DNA of 64,000 nucleotides from Cohaesibacter haloalkalitolerans. Its GTDB lineage: Bacteria > Pseudomonadota > Alphaproteobacteria > Rhizobiales > Cohaesibacteraceae. The notes beneath the pieces are model-generated. The model was given only the letters and a program-made list of their open reading frames with translations, did not search any database and was not told the origin of the DNA. A program made the translations under genes and the position numbers. Position 1 is the first letter of the stretch, and each line of letters begins with the position of its first letter. The DNA lies in the NCBI RefSeq assembly GCF_003574655.1, contig NZ_QNUM01000002.1, positions 620,001 to 684,000 of the forward strand, written 5' to 3'. Positions 18,411 to 26,646 of the stretch are shown here, one piece after another.

Positions 18411-19192
18411 CCCCCGCGCGCCTCGTCAGCCTGCTGTCCAGTCTCCTTCTATCGCTTGGCCTGTTCATTCCGGCGGCCCACAGCGAGCGGATCGTGGCCG
18501 ACCTGTCTGACCGGGTGATCAAGATTTCATCAAATTTCACCGGCTCCGAGATCGTCGTGTTCGGCACGATCGAGCGGGACCAGTCGACCGTTTCCCGCGG
18601 CGATCCCTATGATCTGGTGGTCATTGTGCGAGGGTGGGACCAGACGCTGGTGTCCCGCCGCAAGGACCGCACTTTCGGCATCTGGATCAACAAGGAGCGC
18701 AAGCTCTACAACAACGCGCCCAATTTCTACGCCCTGTCGAGCACCCGCAAGCTGAGCGACATCGCCCACCCCACGCTGCTGACGAAGTTGCAGATCGGCA
18801 CACAATATCTGCTGCTGCCGCCCGATTTCAACCCACAGGATCGCTTTGCCACCTATGACCCCTTCCGGGTGGCTGCGCTCAGAAAGATGCGTGAGAAGGG
18901 CCTTTACACTGACGACCAGTCGTCTATCACCTTCCTCAGCAAGATCCTGTTCCGCAGCACCATTCCCATCCCGGCTGATGTGGAGGTTGGCGGCTATGAT
19001 GTGACGGTGCATCTGTTCCGGGGCGGAGCCCTTCTGCACACGGAAACCCAGACACTGCATGTGGCCAAGACCGGCTTCGAACAGCATGCCTTCACGCTGG
19101 CGCGGGATCATGCCTTCTTCTATGGGCTCGCCTGTGTCTTGATTGCGCTGTTCACCGGCTGGATGACCGGCGTCGTCTTCCGCAAGAACTGA
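18407..19192 (+). CDS. TIGR02186-family membrane-anchored periplasmic protein
   Basis: The 261-residue protein starts with a signal peptide (LSSLLLSLGLFIPAAHS) and ends with a membrane helix (FFYGLACVLIALFTGWMTGV) and a basic tail, so most of it lies in the periplasm with a C-terminal anchor. The middle is beta-rich (IKISSNFTGSEIVVFGTIER, ADVEVGGYDVTVHLFRGGAL). Such proteins travel with TauE/SafE exporters, as here where start and stop overlap (ATGA). They probably help the exporter, but their function is not known. Confidence 0.82.
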   Translation: MTPARLVSLLSSLLLSLGLFIPAAHSERIVADLSDRVIKISSNFTGSEIVVFGTIERDQSTVSRGDPYDLVVIVRGWDQTLVSRRKDRTFGIWINKERKLYNNAPNFYALSSTRKLSDIAHPTLLTKLQIGTQYLLLPPDFNPQDRFATYDPFRVAALRKMREKGLYTDDQSSITFLSKILFRSTIPIPADVEVGGYDVTVHLFRGGALLHTETQTLHVAKTGFEQHAFTLARDHAFFYGLACVLIALFTGWMTGVVFRKN

Positions 19193-19203
19193 GCCGTCTT
19201 GCC

Positions 19204-19220
19204 GGGGCACCCCTTGCCCC
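19204..19220. terminator. Short GC hairpin between convergent genes
   Basis: GGGGCA and TGCCCC form a 6-pair stem with a five-base loop, 12 bases after the TIGR02186 stop and before the end of the convergent pdeM gene. It has no U-tract to speak of, so the call is weak. Confidence 0.3.
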
Positions 19221-19238
19221 CGTTTGGCGGCAGCTTTG

Positions 19239-20093
19239 CTATCGCCTGCGTCTTGGCACAGAGATCGATGCATCATGCATGGCAAGGGTCTTGCGTCCGA
19301 TCACCAGCAGCTTCGAGTCTCTTGATAGGAAGGGTCCAAAGGCCTCATCATCCAGCTCAAGCCCGCCTGTGTAGCTGCCGTAGGCTGGCATGATGATGCG
19401 CTCATCCGTCAGCACGAAACACTTGCAGCGCAAGGTGCGGCCCCGTGCGGGGATCCGTGCGGCGGGGTGGAGATGGCCGCAAATCTCAAGCTGCTTTTCC
19501 GAAGGACTGTCGGGGGTCTGAGAACCGCCCGGTTCGTGACAGAGCGACAATCGGATGGTGCTGCTGGCAAGGGTCATGGCGTCGATGGCGACACCACCCA
19601 GCGGATCGGAGAGCACCGGATCATGATTGCCGGTCAGCCAGATCCATTCCTGCGCGGCGGTCAAAGCGTGCAGACGCTCGGCGATGCTGGTCGCCATGCG
19701 TTTGGGGCCGTCGACGTCATGGAACGAGTCGCCAAGGCAGATGACTTTCTGCGGCTTGAAATGGGCGATATCGAGCGCCAGTTGGTCAAGCGTGCGCTGG
19801 CTGTCATAGGGGGGCAGAAACTGGCCAAGACGGGCAAAGGCCGATCCCTTCTCCAGATGCAGATCGGCAACCAGCAGCGTCTTTTGCTCAGGCCAGTAGA
19901 GCGCACCGGACAGGCTGGCAACGAAGGACTCTCCGGCATGGGAAAAGGCAAAGTCTACATAGTCGGCAGGATTCGGGTCAGCAGGCACAGGGTCAGTAGG
20001 CACAGGGGTCTCGCCGTCCGGGCTCTGCTCTTCAAAACCCTCCGGCAGCCTTGATGAAAGGGAGCATTGCTGCAGGCGTTTTTGCCACCCCAT
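19239..20093 (-). CDS. pdeM: Ligase-associated DNA damage response metallophosphoesterase PdeM
   Basis: The 284-residue calcineurin-like phosphoesterase shows the metal-ligand motifs in order: LVADLHLEKG, CLGDSFHD, WLTGNHDP and CGHLHPAA, with a late MPAYGSYTGG. Compared with the usual protein it carries an N-terminal extension with imperfect repeats (PVPTDPVPADPNPAD). In other bacteria pdeM forms a set with a DEXH helicase, a beta-CASP exonuclease and an ATP-dependent DNA ligase; here only the helicase lies next to it, 44 bases upstream on the same strand. The start has AGGAGG 8 bases before. It probably cleaves damaged DNA ends. Confidence 0.85.
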   Translation of the reverse strand: MGWQKRLQQCSLSSRLPEGFEEQSPDGETPVPTDPVPADPNPADYVDFAFSHAGESFVASLSGALYWPEQKTLLVADLHLEKGSAFARLGQFLPPYDSQRTLDQLALDIAHFKPQKVICLGDSFHDVDGPKRMATSIAERLHALTAAQEWIWLTGNHDPVLSDPLGGVAIDAMTLASSTIRLSLCHEPGGSQTPDSPSEKQLEICGHLHPAARIPARGRTLRCKCFVLTDERIIMPAYGSYTGGLELDDEAFGPFLSRDSKLLVIGRKTLAMHDASISVPRRRR

Positions 20094-20137
20094 GGTCCGG
20101 GCCTCCTGATGCCGCGTGTCTTAATCAATTGCGGGCG

Positions 20138-22741
20138 TCACAGCCCCATCTGCTCGGCCGCTTCCAGCAGTAACTCGTCTTCCGCCTCGCCATAGACCGG
20201 CTCACGACCAATTTCCAGCAGCACCGGAATGGCCAATGGCGACGGCTCCTCAAGGGCCGCGTGGACGATTCGCCCCTTGATCCGCCGGAGCATAGCGCCA
20301 AGGCGGGCAATATCCAACAGACCGCTTGCGGCATCGTCCCACGTTGCCTTCAGCAACAGGTGGTCCGGCTCATGATCCTTCAGCACATTGTAGATGAGAT
20401 CGGAGGACATGGTGATCTGCCGCCCCGACTTTTCCAGCCCCGGATGGCGGCGCTCGATCATGCCGGAGATGACGGCGCAATTGCGGAAGGTACGCTTAAG
20501 CATGGCGGACTCGGCCAGCCAGCTTTCCAGATCATCCCCGAGCATGTCCTCATCGAACAATTGGTCAAAGCTCCAGCCCAAATCCGCTTCCAGCTTGGAG
20601 AGATCCCTGAGGCCCCAGACCATCAGGGCATAGTCGGAGGCGACGAAGCCCAAGGGCCGGGCCCCGGCCCGTTCCAGACGGCGGGTGAGCAGCATGCCGA
20701 GGGTTTGTAGCGCCAGCCGCCCCTCGAAGGCATAGAGCGTGAGATAATATTTGCCAGCCCGCGGGAAGGTCTCGATCAGCATCTCGTCGGCTGCGGGAAT
20801 GATCGAGCGCTCCTTTTGCAGCTGCAACCAATGCCGGACCTGCCCGGGCAGCCTTGGCCAGCTTTCCGGATCGGCAAGCATGGCCCGCACACGGGACGCC
20901 AGATAGGTGGACAGCGGGAATTTTCCGCCATTATACGCAGGCACCTTGGGTTCGCGATGCTGGGTCCGCGTCACCAGCGCCGAATTCTCCTCAAGCCGCT
21001 CGAAACGCAGCACCTGCCCGGCAAACAAAAAGCTGTCACCCGGCGACAGGCCCTCTATGAAGCCCTCCTCCACCTCGCCCAGCACCCGACCCGACCGCCC
21101 GAGCCGCTTTGGCTCGCCGCTGCCGCCCTTCCATGAGGTCAGGCGCACCTTGATCATTGCGTCCTCGACGATGGTGCCGATGTTGAGGCGATATTGCTGG
21201 GCGCGCTTGGGGTGAGACAGGCGCCAGAGGGTGCGGCCTGTCTCCTTGTCCTTTAGGGGCTTGAGCTTGGCAAACTGCTCATAGACCCGCATGGCATACC
21301 CACCGGTGGCAACAAAATCGATGGCCTGCTCGAACAGCTCCCACGGCAATTGGCGATAGGGATAGGCGGCGGTGACCTCGCGATAGAGGTCGAGAGGGTC
21401 GAAGGGTCCGGCGCAGGCCCGCCCGAGAATATGCTGAGCCAGCACATCCAGCCCCCCTTTCCGCACCGGCGGGGTGTCCTGATCGCCAATATAATTGGCG
21501 TCGAGCGCGGCCCGGCATTCCAGCAGCTCGAAGCAGTTGGACGGCACCAGAATGGCCTTGGAGGGTTCATCAAGGCGATGGTTGGCCCGACCGATCCTCT
21601 GGGCAAGGCGGCTCGCGCCCTTTGGCGCCCCGACATTGATCACCAGATCCACATCACCCCAGTCGATGCCCAGATCAAGGGTCGAGGTACAGACCACGGC
21701 CCTGAGACTTCCCGCTGTCATCGCGGCCTCGACCTTGCGCCGCTGGCCCACATCGAGCGAGCCGTGGTGGAGGGCAATCGGCAGGGTGTCTTCATTAATG
21801 GTCCAGAGCGACTGGAACAGGAATTCGGCCTGCGAGCGGGTGTTGACGAACAGCAGCGTTGTCCTGTGCGCCTTGATGAGAGCATAGAGGTCGGGCAACG
21901 CATAGCGGGCGCTGTGACCGGCCCAGGGGATGGTCTCTTCCGATTCCAGTACCTCGATGTTGGGGCTCATGCCGCCCTTAAGCTGAATGATCTGGGGCTC
22001 GTTCAGTGGCTTGCCTTCGGCATGGGGCACCAGCCAGTGGGCCAGCTCCAGCGGGTCGGTCACCGTCGCCGAAAGCCCCACCGGACGGACGTCGGGCACC
22101 AGTGCCCTGAGGCGCGACAGGCCGAGGCTCAGCAGTTCACCGCGCTTGGAGGTGACAAGGGCATGCAGCTCGTCGAGAATGATGGTCCTCAGAGACGCAA
22201 ACAGCGTTTCGGCCTCACGCGAGGCCAGCAGCAGGGCCAGCTGTTCGGGAGTCGTCAGCAGAAAATTGGGGGGGCGCTGCTTTTGCCGCTGACGCTTGTG
22301 GGCCGGGGTGTCGCCGGTCCGGGTCTCGACCGTGATATCAAGCCCCATTTCCGCAATCGGCATTTCAAGATTGCGCGCCACATCGACGGCCAGCGCCTTG
22401 AGCGGCGAGATATAGAGGGTGTGCAGCCTGTCCTGCCAGACCTCCGGCCCGCCCTTGCGCCTGTCTTCCTCAAGCTCGATCAGCGAGGGCAGAAAGCCCG
22501 AGAGGGTCTTGCCTGCCCCCGTCGGGGCAATGAGCAGGGTCGGCTGTCCGGCGTCTTGCGCGGAGAGCATCGCCCTCTGGTGCGGACGCAGCGACCAGCC
22601 TCGCCCCTTCAGCCAGCGCTCGACCACCACCGGGAGCGGCGGCGTTCGATCGCCCATAGAGGGCAGCGCAAAGCGGGTTTCCAGCCGCCCGAGGGTTGGC
22701 GCCTTGCTGTCGTCAGGGTCTGTGTCGATTGGCTGGGTCAT
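20138..22741 (-). CDS. Ligase-associated DNA damage response DEXH-box helicase (Lhr-like)
   Basis: The 867-residue superfamily 2 helicase has Walker A APTGAGKTLSGF, motif II DELH in ILDELHALVTSKRGELLSLG, motif III LSATV, motif IV-like LLFVNTRSQAE, motif V TLDLGIDWGDVD and motif VI QRIGRANHRLD. The long C-terminal half is the Lhr-type winged-helix and beta-barrel region. It is ATP-driven and acts on nucleic acids in repair. It begins the operon with pdeM. The matching ligase and exonuclease genes are not in the window. Confidence 0.88.
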   Translation of the reverse strand: MTQPIDTDPDDSKAPTLGRLETRFALPSMGDRTPPLPVVVERWLKGRGWSLRPHQRAMLSAQDAGQPTLLIAPTGAGKTLSGFLPSLIELEEDRRKGGPEVWQDRLHTLYISPLKALAVDVARNLEMPIAEMGLDITVETRTGDTPAHKRQRQKQRPPNFLLTTPEQLALLLASREAETLFASLRTIILDELHALVTSKRGELLSLGLSRLRALVPDVRPVGLSATVTDPLELAHWLVPHAEGKPLNEPQIIQLKGGMSPNIEVLESEETIPWAGHSARYALPDLYALIKAHRTTLLFVNTRSQAEFLFQSLWTINEDTLPIALHHGSLDVGQRRKVEAAMTAGSLRAVVCTSTLDLGIDWGDVDLVINVGAPKGASRLAQRIGRANHRLDEPSKAILVPSNCFELLECRAALDANYIGDQDTPPVRKGGLDVLAQHILGRACAGPFDPLDLYREVTAAYPYRQLPWELFEQAIDFVATGGYAMRVYEQFAKLKPLKDKETGRTLWRLSHPKRAQQYRLNIGTIVEDAMIKVRLTSWKGGSGEPKRLGRSGRVLGEVEEGFIEGLSPGDSFLFAGQVLRFERLEENSALVTRTQHREPKVPAYNGGKFPLSTYLASRVRAMLADPESWPRLPGQVRHWLQLQKERSIIPAADEMLIETFPRAGKYYLTLYAFEGRLALQTLGMLLTRRLERAGARPLGFVASDYALMVWGLRDLSKLEADLGWSFDQLFDEDMLGDDLESWLAESAMLKRTFRNCAVISGMIERRHPGLEKSGRQITMSSDLIYNVLKDHEPDHLLLKATWDDAASGLLDIARLGAMLRRIKGRIVHAALEEPSPLAIPVLLEIGREPVYGEAEDELLLEAAEQMGL

Positions 22742-22844
22742 GAAGAGACTATGGGTCAGCTCTTCGTTAATGTCATCAGCCGGTTGACTTTGCGCAGGAC
22801 TTTTTGTCCAGCTGGGCTGACGCTTAGCTCAGGCGGCCTATTCC

Positions 22845-23705
22845 TCAGGCGGCCGCTTCGCTTTTCACCGGCGCCCGGTCTGGCTGCTCGTCAAAGCAGA
22901 CATCCTGTTCGTAGCCAGCGACGGTTTCGAGATGGGAACGGAGCAGATGCACATGGTTGCGACCTTCGTTCTTGGCCAGATAGAGGCCCTGGTCGGAGCG
23001 TTCGATCAAGGCCTCGAAGCTGTCCTGCTGATGCCGCCATTCCGTCACTCCGGCACTGATGGTAAGCTGAACCGTCTTATCGTTCCAGTGGAGCGGAGAC
23101 TTGGCCACTTCTTCGCGCAGGCGCTCGGCAAGGATGGCCGCCCCTTGTGCATTGGCAAGTGGCATGATGATGGCGAACTCCTCGCCACCCCAACGGGCGA
23201 TGACGTCGCCGGTGCGGCATGTCTGGCGCAGGACATCCGCCAAATGCTTGAGCGCCATGTCGCCCGCGGTATGGCCGCTTGTGTCGTTGATCGACTTGAA
23301 ATGGTCGACGTCCAGCATGATCACTGACAGGGAGGACATGTCCCGTTCGGCCAGTTGGACAAGCTTCTGGCCCCGGCGCAGAAAGCCGGCACGATTGACA
23401 AGGCGTGTCAGGTCATCCCGTTCGGCAACCTCGAACAGATATTCATTCTTGCTATGAAGCCGGGCAAACCCGCGAATAAGCAGGAAGCTGGTCATGAAGA
23501 CGAGCAGGAAAGGCATGATGTAGGTCAGGATCTTGACGAAGGGCAGGATCGGCGAACTGACGTTGAAAAAGGCGATATGGGTGCTGGCGAGAGAAAGAAG
23601 GCTGCAAACCGCGGCGAAAAGAGCCGCCGCAACGAGCATGTGTCCCGTTGTCTTTATCTTGCTCAGATAGCTGCAGAAGCCATCAAGAAATTCGTCAGTC
23701 ATCAC
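22845..23705 (-). CDS. Membrane-bound diguanylate cyclase (GGEEF) with I-site
   Basis: The 286-residue protein has two N-terminal membrane helices (MLVAAALFAAVCSLLSLAST, and ILTYIMPFLLVFMTSFLLI) and a GGDEF domain with active signature RWGGEEF. Five residues before it is RTGD, the RxxD allosteric site, so product inhibition by c-di-GMP is expected. Other conserved points are DDLTRLVNRAGF and DVDHFKSINDTSGHTAGD. The short input part between the helices gives no hint of signal. GGGGAC precedes the start. It follows the helicase gene on the same strand order but about 100 bases away, upstream. Confidence 0.87.
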   Translation of the reverse strand: MMTDEFLDGFCSYLSKIKTTGHMLVAAALFAAVCSLLSLASTHIAFFNVSSPILPFVKILTYIMPFLLVFMTSFLLIRGFARLHSKNEYLFEVAERDDLTRLVNRAGFLRRGQKLVQLAERDMSSLSVIMLDVDHFKSINDTSGHTAGDMALKHLADVLRQTCRTGDVIARWGGEEFAIIMPLANAQGAAILAERLREEVAKSPLHWNDKTVQLTISAGVTEWRHQQDSFEALIERSDQGLYLAKNEGRNHVHLLRSHLETVAGYEQDVCFDEQPDRAPVKSEAAA

Positions 23706-23967
23706 TGCAAACGTCCCCAGTCATCAGCACATCCCGCCCACACAGGATGCTTTCATCGCTGAATTACATGGTAGGGTTAAGCATGCATATTGGATAAAAT
23801 CCATCCGTAGGACGGGCAATACAAGTATTACTACTGGCAATTATCGCCGAATTTCCCCCCGTATGATTAATCAATGGTTGAAGCCAACCTTCAAGTTAAC
23901 TACATGCTCGTTTATGATGGTTCAAACCGGAGAAAGCTGTCCGCACAGATGGCCCATGGAGGTTTGC

Positions 23968-24267
23968 ATGGCACAAGGAGATGACACCGTGACCGATTCG
24001 AAACTCTCGCGCTTTTTCGGCGGCTCGCCCGGTCCGGTCATTCTGCGGCTGATCGGTCTTTCGGTTGTGGTCGGCGTTGTCCTCAGCGCCCTCAATCTGC
24101 ACCCGCGCCAGTTGCTTTCCTATCTGACAAGCCTGGTGCAGCACATCTATTACATGGGCTTCGATGCCATTCACTGGGCGGTCGAATATTTTCTGCTCGG
24201 CGCGCTCATCGTCTTCCCGATCTGGCTGATCCTGCGGCTGTTGAAGATCGGCCGCAAGGAGCCCTGA
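23968..24267 (+). CDS. DUF6460-family small membrane protein
   Basis: The 99-residue protein begins MAQGDDTVTDSKLSRFFGGS and has two hydrophobic segments (VILRLIGLSVVVGVVLSALN and FLLGALIVFPIWLILRLL) with a basic end. This matches the pattern of the alphaproteobacterial DUF6460 family as I remember it. The frame is open to 23863, but GGAGG stands 5 bases before ATG 23968, which fixes the start. Function unknown. It ends about 40 bases before the convergent 53-residue ORF. Confidence 0.72.
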   Translation: MAQGDDTVTDSKLSRFFGGSPGPVILRLIGLSVVVGVVLSALNLHPRQLLSYLTSLVQHIYYMGFDAIHWAVEYFLLGALIVFPIWLILRLLKIGRKEP

Positions 24268-24307
24268 CCCTTCGGGAGGGCGAACCTTTCCAAGACATTA
24301 CTGATGT

Positions 24308-24469
24308 TTAAGATGACTTGGCGCCGCGAAAGCGCGATAGTTTGTTCAACAGCAACGATCCTGAGACACAGGAAGCCAAAGGCCAGTCCATTGGCGTTTC
24401 AGGGTCACTTGGGAAGATGTCTCTCCGGTCTGACAACTTCCCAAACCAGAGTGCCTGTTCCACGCCCAT
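24308..24469 (-). CDS. Candidate small ORF (53 residues) with a perfect ribosome site
   Basis: The frame MGVEQALWFGKL to the end at SRFRGAKSS is short, but AAGGAGGT stands 7 bases before its ATG at 24469, the best Shine-Dalgarno match in this region. The middle is moderately hydrophobic (WPLASCVSGSLLLNKL) and the tail basic, which could suit a membrane-surface peptide. I do not recognise it. A large hairpin (24511-24551) lies in what would be its leader. It may be a real microprotein or a chance ORF; no homologue can be tested here. Confidence 0.42.
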   Translation of the reverse strand: MGVEQALWFGKLSDRRDIFPSDPETPMDWPLASCVSGSLLLNKLSRFRGAKSS

Positions 24470-24510
24470 CCCCAGTACCTCCTTGGTAGGGTTTTGGATT
24501 TGACACTGCA

Positions 24511-24551
24511 AATCAACCGTCGCACGAATGGTCCCCGTGCGGCGGTTGATT
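24511..24551. other. Strong 16-pair stem-loop in the region before MATE
   Basis: AATCAACCGTCGCACG (24511-24526) and CGTGCGGCGGTTGATT (24536-24551) pair completely in plus-strand RNA (one U-G wobble) with a nine-base loop; in minus-strand RNA one position is a C-A mismatch. A second hairpin, GATTTG/CAAATC around 24497-24514, overlaps it by four bases, so the two exclude each other. There is no U-tract after it. It could be part of a small RNA, a leader switch or a weak terminator. The remaining bases 24552-24829 show nothing else I can support. Confidence 0.5.
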
Positions 24552-24829
24552 GCTTTCTGGCCTCGCCATCGCGGGTGGATCGCCCTCATCTCCGCTGCCG
24601 ATGCACCTCCACAACAGTCGTTCACGGCACTCTTTCAGCTCATTCCAGGCTGTGTTTCGTGTCTGCATGACATCATGGTGTAATCTTTATGCTTTCTCTT
24701 GTCGGGATCTGATGCTAGAGCTTTGAGGCTCAGACACCGCTTTCAACCTGCTTATAAAGCTTCTGGCAGCCCTTTCGGCAGGCCTCCTGCACACCACACC
24801 ACATGCCTTTACATTGGTGACTTTGCCCC

Positions 24830-26167
24830 ATGGATCCCGCTCACGACCACAACCCGCGTGCCTTTGGCGTATCGAACCGGATGGTTCTGGGTATTGCCAT
24901 CCCCATGACGCTTGGCCTGATCACCGTTCCGCTGGTCGGCATTGTCGATATGGCGGTTATCGGCCAACTGGGCAGCGCAGCCCTGATGGGGGGGATAGCG
25001 GTCGGGTCGTCCCTGTTCGATATCGTCGCCTCCTCGTTCAACTTCCTGCGCATGGGCACAACGGGGCTGACAGCACAGGCACTTGGAGCCGGAGATCATG
25101 TCTCGGAACGGGCGGTGGCCTACCGCGCCCTGATGATCGCACTCGTTCTCGGACTCGTCACCGTGCTGATCGGCCCGTTCGTCGTGCCATGGGCGCTGAC
25201 CGCGATGGGCGGGTCTTCTGCCGTCAATGAGGCAGCCCGGACCTATCTCCTCATCCGGCTCTATGCGATGCCCTTCAGTCTTGCCAACTATGCCATTTTC
25301 GGCTGGCTGTTCGGGCTCGGAAAATCGCGGCAGGGCATGGTCCTGCTGATCCTTCAGAACAGCATCAACGTTGTGCTCAGCATGTGGTTCGTGCTCGGGT
25401 TGGGCCTCGGGGTTGCGGGCGCGGCCTTCGGCTCGATCGCCGCCGAAGTGGTTGCCACCCTCGTCGGCCTTGGCATGATGGCCCATCATCTGCGGCGGGA
25501 CTGGCGCGTGCCACTGCCACGGCTGTTTCATCGTGAGGCCTTTGCTCGCTTTCTGGCCGTCAACAGCGACATCTTCATTCGCTCCATGGTGATGCTGTTC
25601 ACCTTCACCCTGTTCACGGCACTGAGCGCCCGGCAGACAGATGATATTCTGGCAGCCAACGAACTCTTGATGAAATTCTTCATGTTCGGCGGCTTCTTCC
25701 TCGACGGGATCGCCACGGCAGCAGAACAGCTTGGCGGGCGGGCCATCGGCGCACGCTATCGTCCGGCCTTCGAGCAGACCGTGCGGCTGACCCTGCGCTG
25801 GGGGCTCGGGCTCGGGCTGGGCCTCAGTCTGATCATGCTGCTGCTTGGCCCTGCGATCATAGATGCCCTGACCACGGCACCCGAGGTGCGGGCGTTGTCA
25901 CGGGTCTATCTCTTCTGGGTCGCCATGACGCCGCTGATTGCCACCATCGCCTTCCAGCTCGATGGCATCTATGTGGGCGCGACATGGTCTTCGACCATGC
26001 GCAATGTCTCCATTCTTGCGACCAGCGTGTTTTTCGTCGTGCAGTATCTGGCGATGCCGTCCCTGGGCAATCACGGTCTGTGGCTGGGGCTGCTCTGCTT
26101 CCTCGCCGCACGCGGCATCAGCCTCGGCCTGATGCTACCCAAGCATATGGCCAGGGCCTTCGCCTGA
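24830..26167 (+). CDS. MATE-family efflux transporter (DinF-like)
   Basis: The 445-residue protein has about twelve membrane helices in two similar halves and the family start IPMTLGLITVPLVGIVDMAV, followed by LGSAALMGGIAVG. It belongs to the DinF/NorM group that exports cationic drugs or metabolites in exchange for sodium or protons. No strong ribosome site precedes ATG 24830; a later start would lose the first helix. It is a single-gene unit closed by a strong terminator at 26178. Confidence 0.87.
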   Translation: MDPAHDHNPRAFGVSNRMVLGIAIPMTLGLITVPLVGIVDMAVIGQLGSAALMGGIAVGSSLFDIVASSFNFLRMGTTGLTAQALGAGDHVSERAVAYRALMIALVLGLVTVLIGPFVVPWALTAMGGSSAVNEAARTYLLIRLYAMPFSLANYAIFGWLFGLGKSRQGMVLLILQNSINVVLSMWFVLGLGLGVAGAAFGSIAAEVVATLVGLGMMAHHLRRDWRVPLPRLFHREAFARFLAVNSDIFIRSMVMLFTFTLFTALSARQTDDILAANELLMKFFMFGGFFLDGIATAAEQLGGRAIGARYRPAFEQTVRLTLRWGLGLGLGLSLIMLLLGPAIIDALTTAPEVRALSRVYLFWVAMTPLIATIAFQLDGIYVGATWSSTMRNVSILATSVFFVVQYLAMPSLGNHGLWLGLLCFLAARGISLGLMLPKHMARAFA

Positions 26168-26177
26168 CAGCCAGCCC

Positions 26178-26219
26178 ATCAACAAAAACGGGACCATCTG
26201 TGGTCCCGTTTTTGTTGAT
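26178..26219. terminator. Perfect 19-pair bidirectional terminator
   Basis: ATCAACAAAAACGGGACCA and its exact reverse complement flank a TCTG loop. The stem has a GC-rich upper part and A/T-rich base, so it gives a U-run in RNA from both strands. It lies between the convergent MATE and ArsC genes and serves both. Confidence 0.9.
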
Positions 26220-26245
26220 CTCTCATGGTCTTTGATGGCTGTTGC

Positions 26246-26590
26246 CTAGAGGATTTCCAGCACCGATTCCGGCGGGCGCCCAAGACGGGCCTGGCCGTTC
26301 TTGATGACCACCGGGCGTTCGATCAGCTTGGGATTGTCAGCCATGGCCTTGATCAGGGCGTCGGCATCGGACACATCTGCCAGACCCAGCTCCTTGTAAA
26401 GGGCTTCGCCGGTGCGCATCAGGGCGCGTGGCTCGATGCCAAGCAGCCCGAGGACATCGCGGATTTCCGCAACGCTCGGCGCGTCCTCGAGATATTTGCG
26501 AATCTCGGGCGTCTCGCCCTTGCTTTCGATCAGTTCGAGGGTCTGCCGCGATTTGGAGCAACGCGGATTGTGCCAGATGGTCGTGCTCAT
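26246..26590 (-). CDS. arsC: ArsC-family arsenate reductase (glutaredoxin-dependent type)
   Basis: The 114-residue thioredoxin-fold protein begins STTIWHNPRCSKSRQTLELI, with the catalytic Cys in NPRCSKSR, and ends with the arginine region LIERPVVIKNGQARLGRPPE. It would reduce arsenate to arsenite using glutaredoxin and glutathione. I start at ATG 26590, the usual family length; ATG 26608 adds six residues. No ars regulator or arsenite pump lies nearby, so a general thiol-reductase role is also possible. Confidence 0.82.
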   Translation of the reverse strand: MSTTIWHNPRCSKSRQTLELIESKGETPEIRKYLEDAPSVAEIRDVLGLLGIEPRALMRTGEALYKELGLADVSDADALIKAMADNPKLIERPVVIKNGQARLGRPPESVLEIL

Positions 26591-26646
26591 GCTCTCTACC
26601 TTCTTCATCGGCCTCGCCTTGAGGCCATTTATCTAATCGCTACCCG

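Noticed and set aside
21350-23059. A 569-codon plus-strand frame over the helicase and GGDEF genes
   Set aside because: It crosses two real minus-strand genes and shows no domain.
24777-24790. AGGAGG word on the minus strand near the MATE start
   Set aside because: It looks like a ribosome site but no start codon or frame follows at a usable distance.
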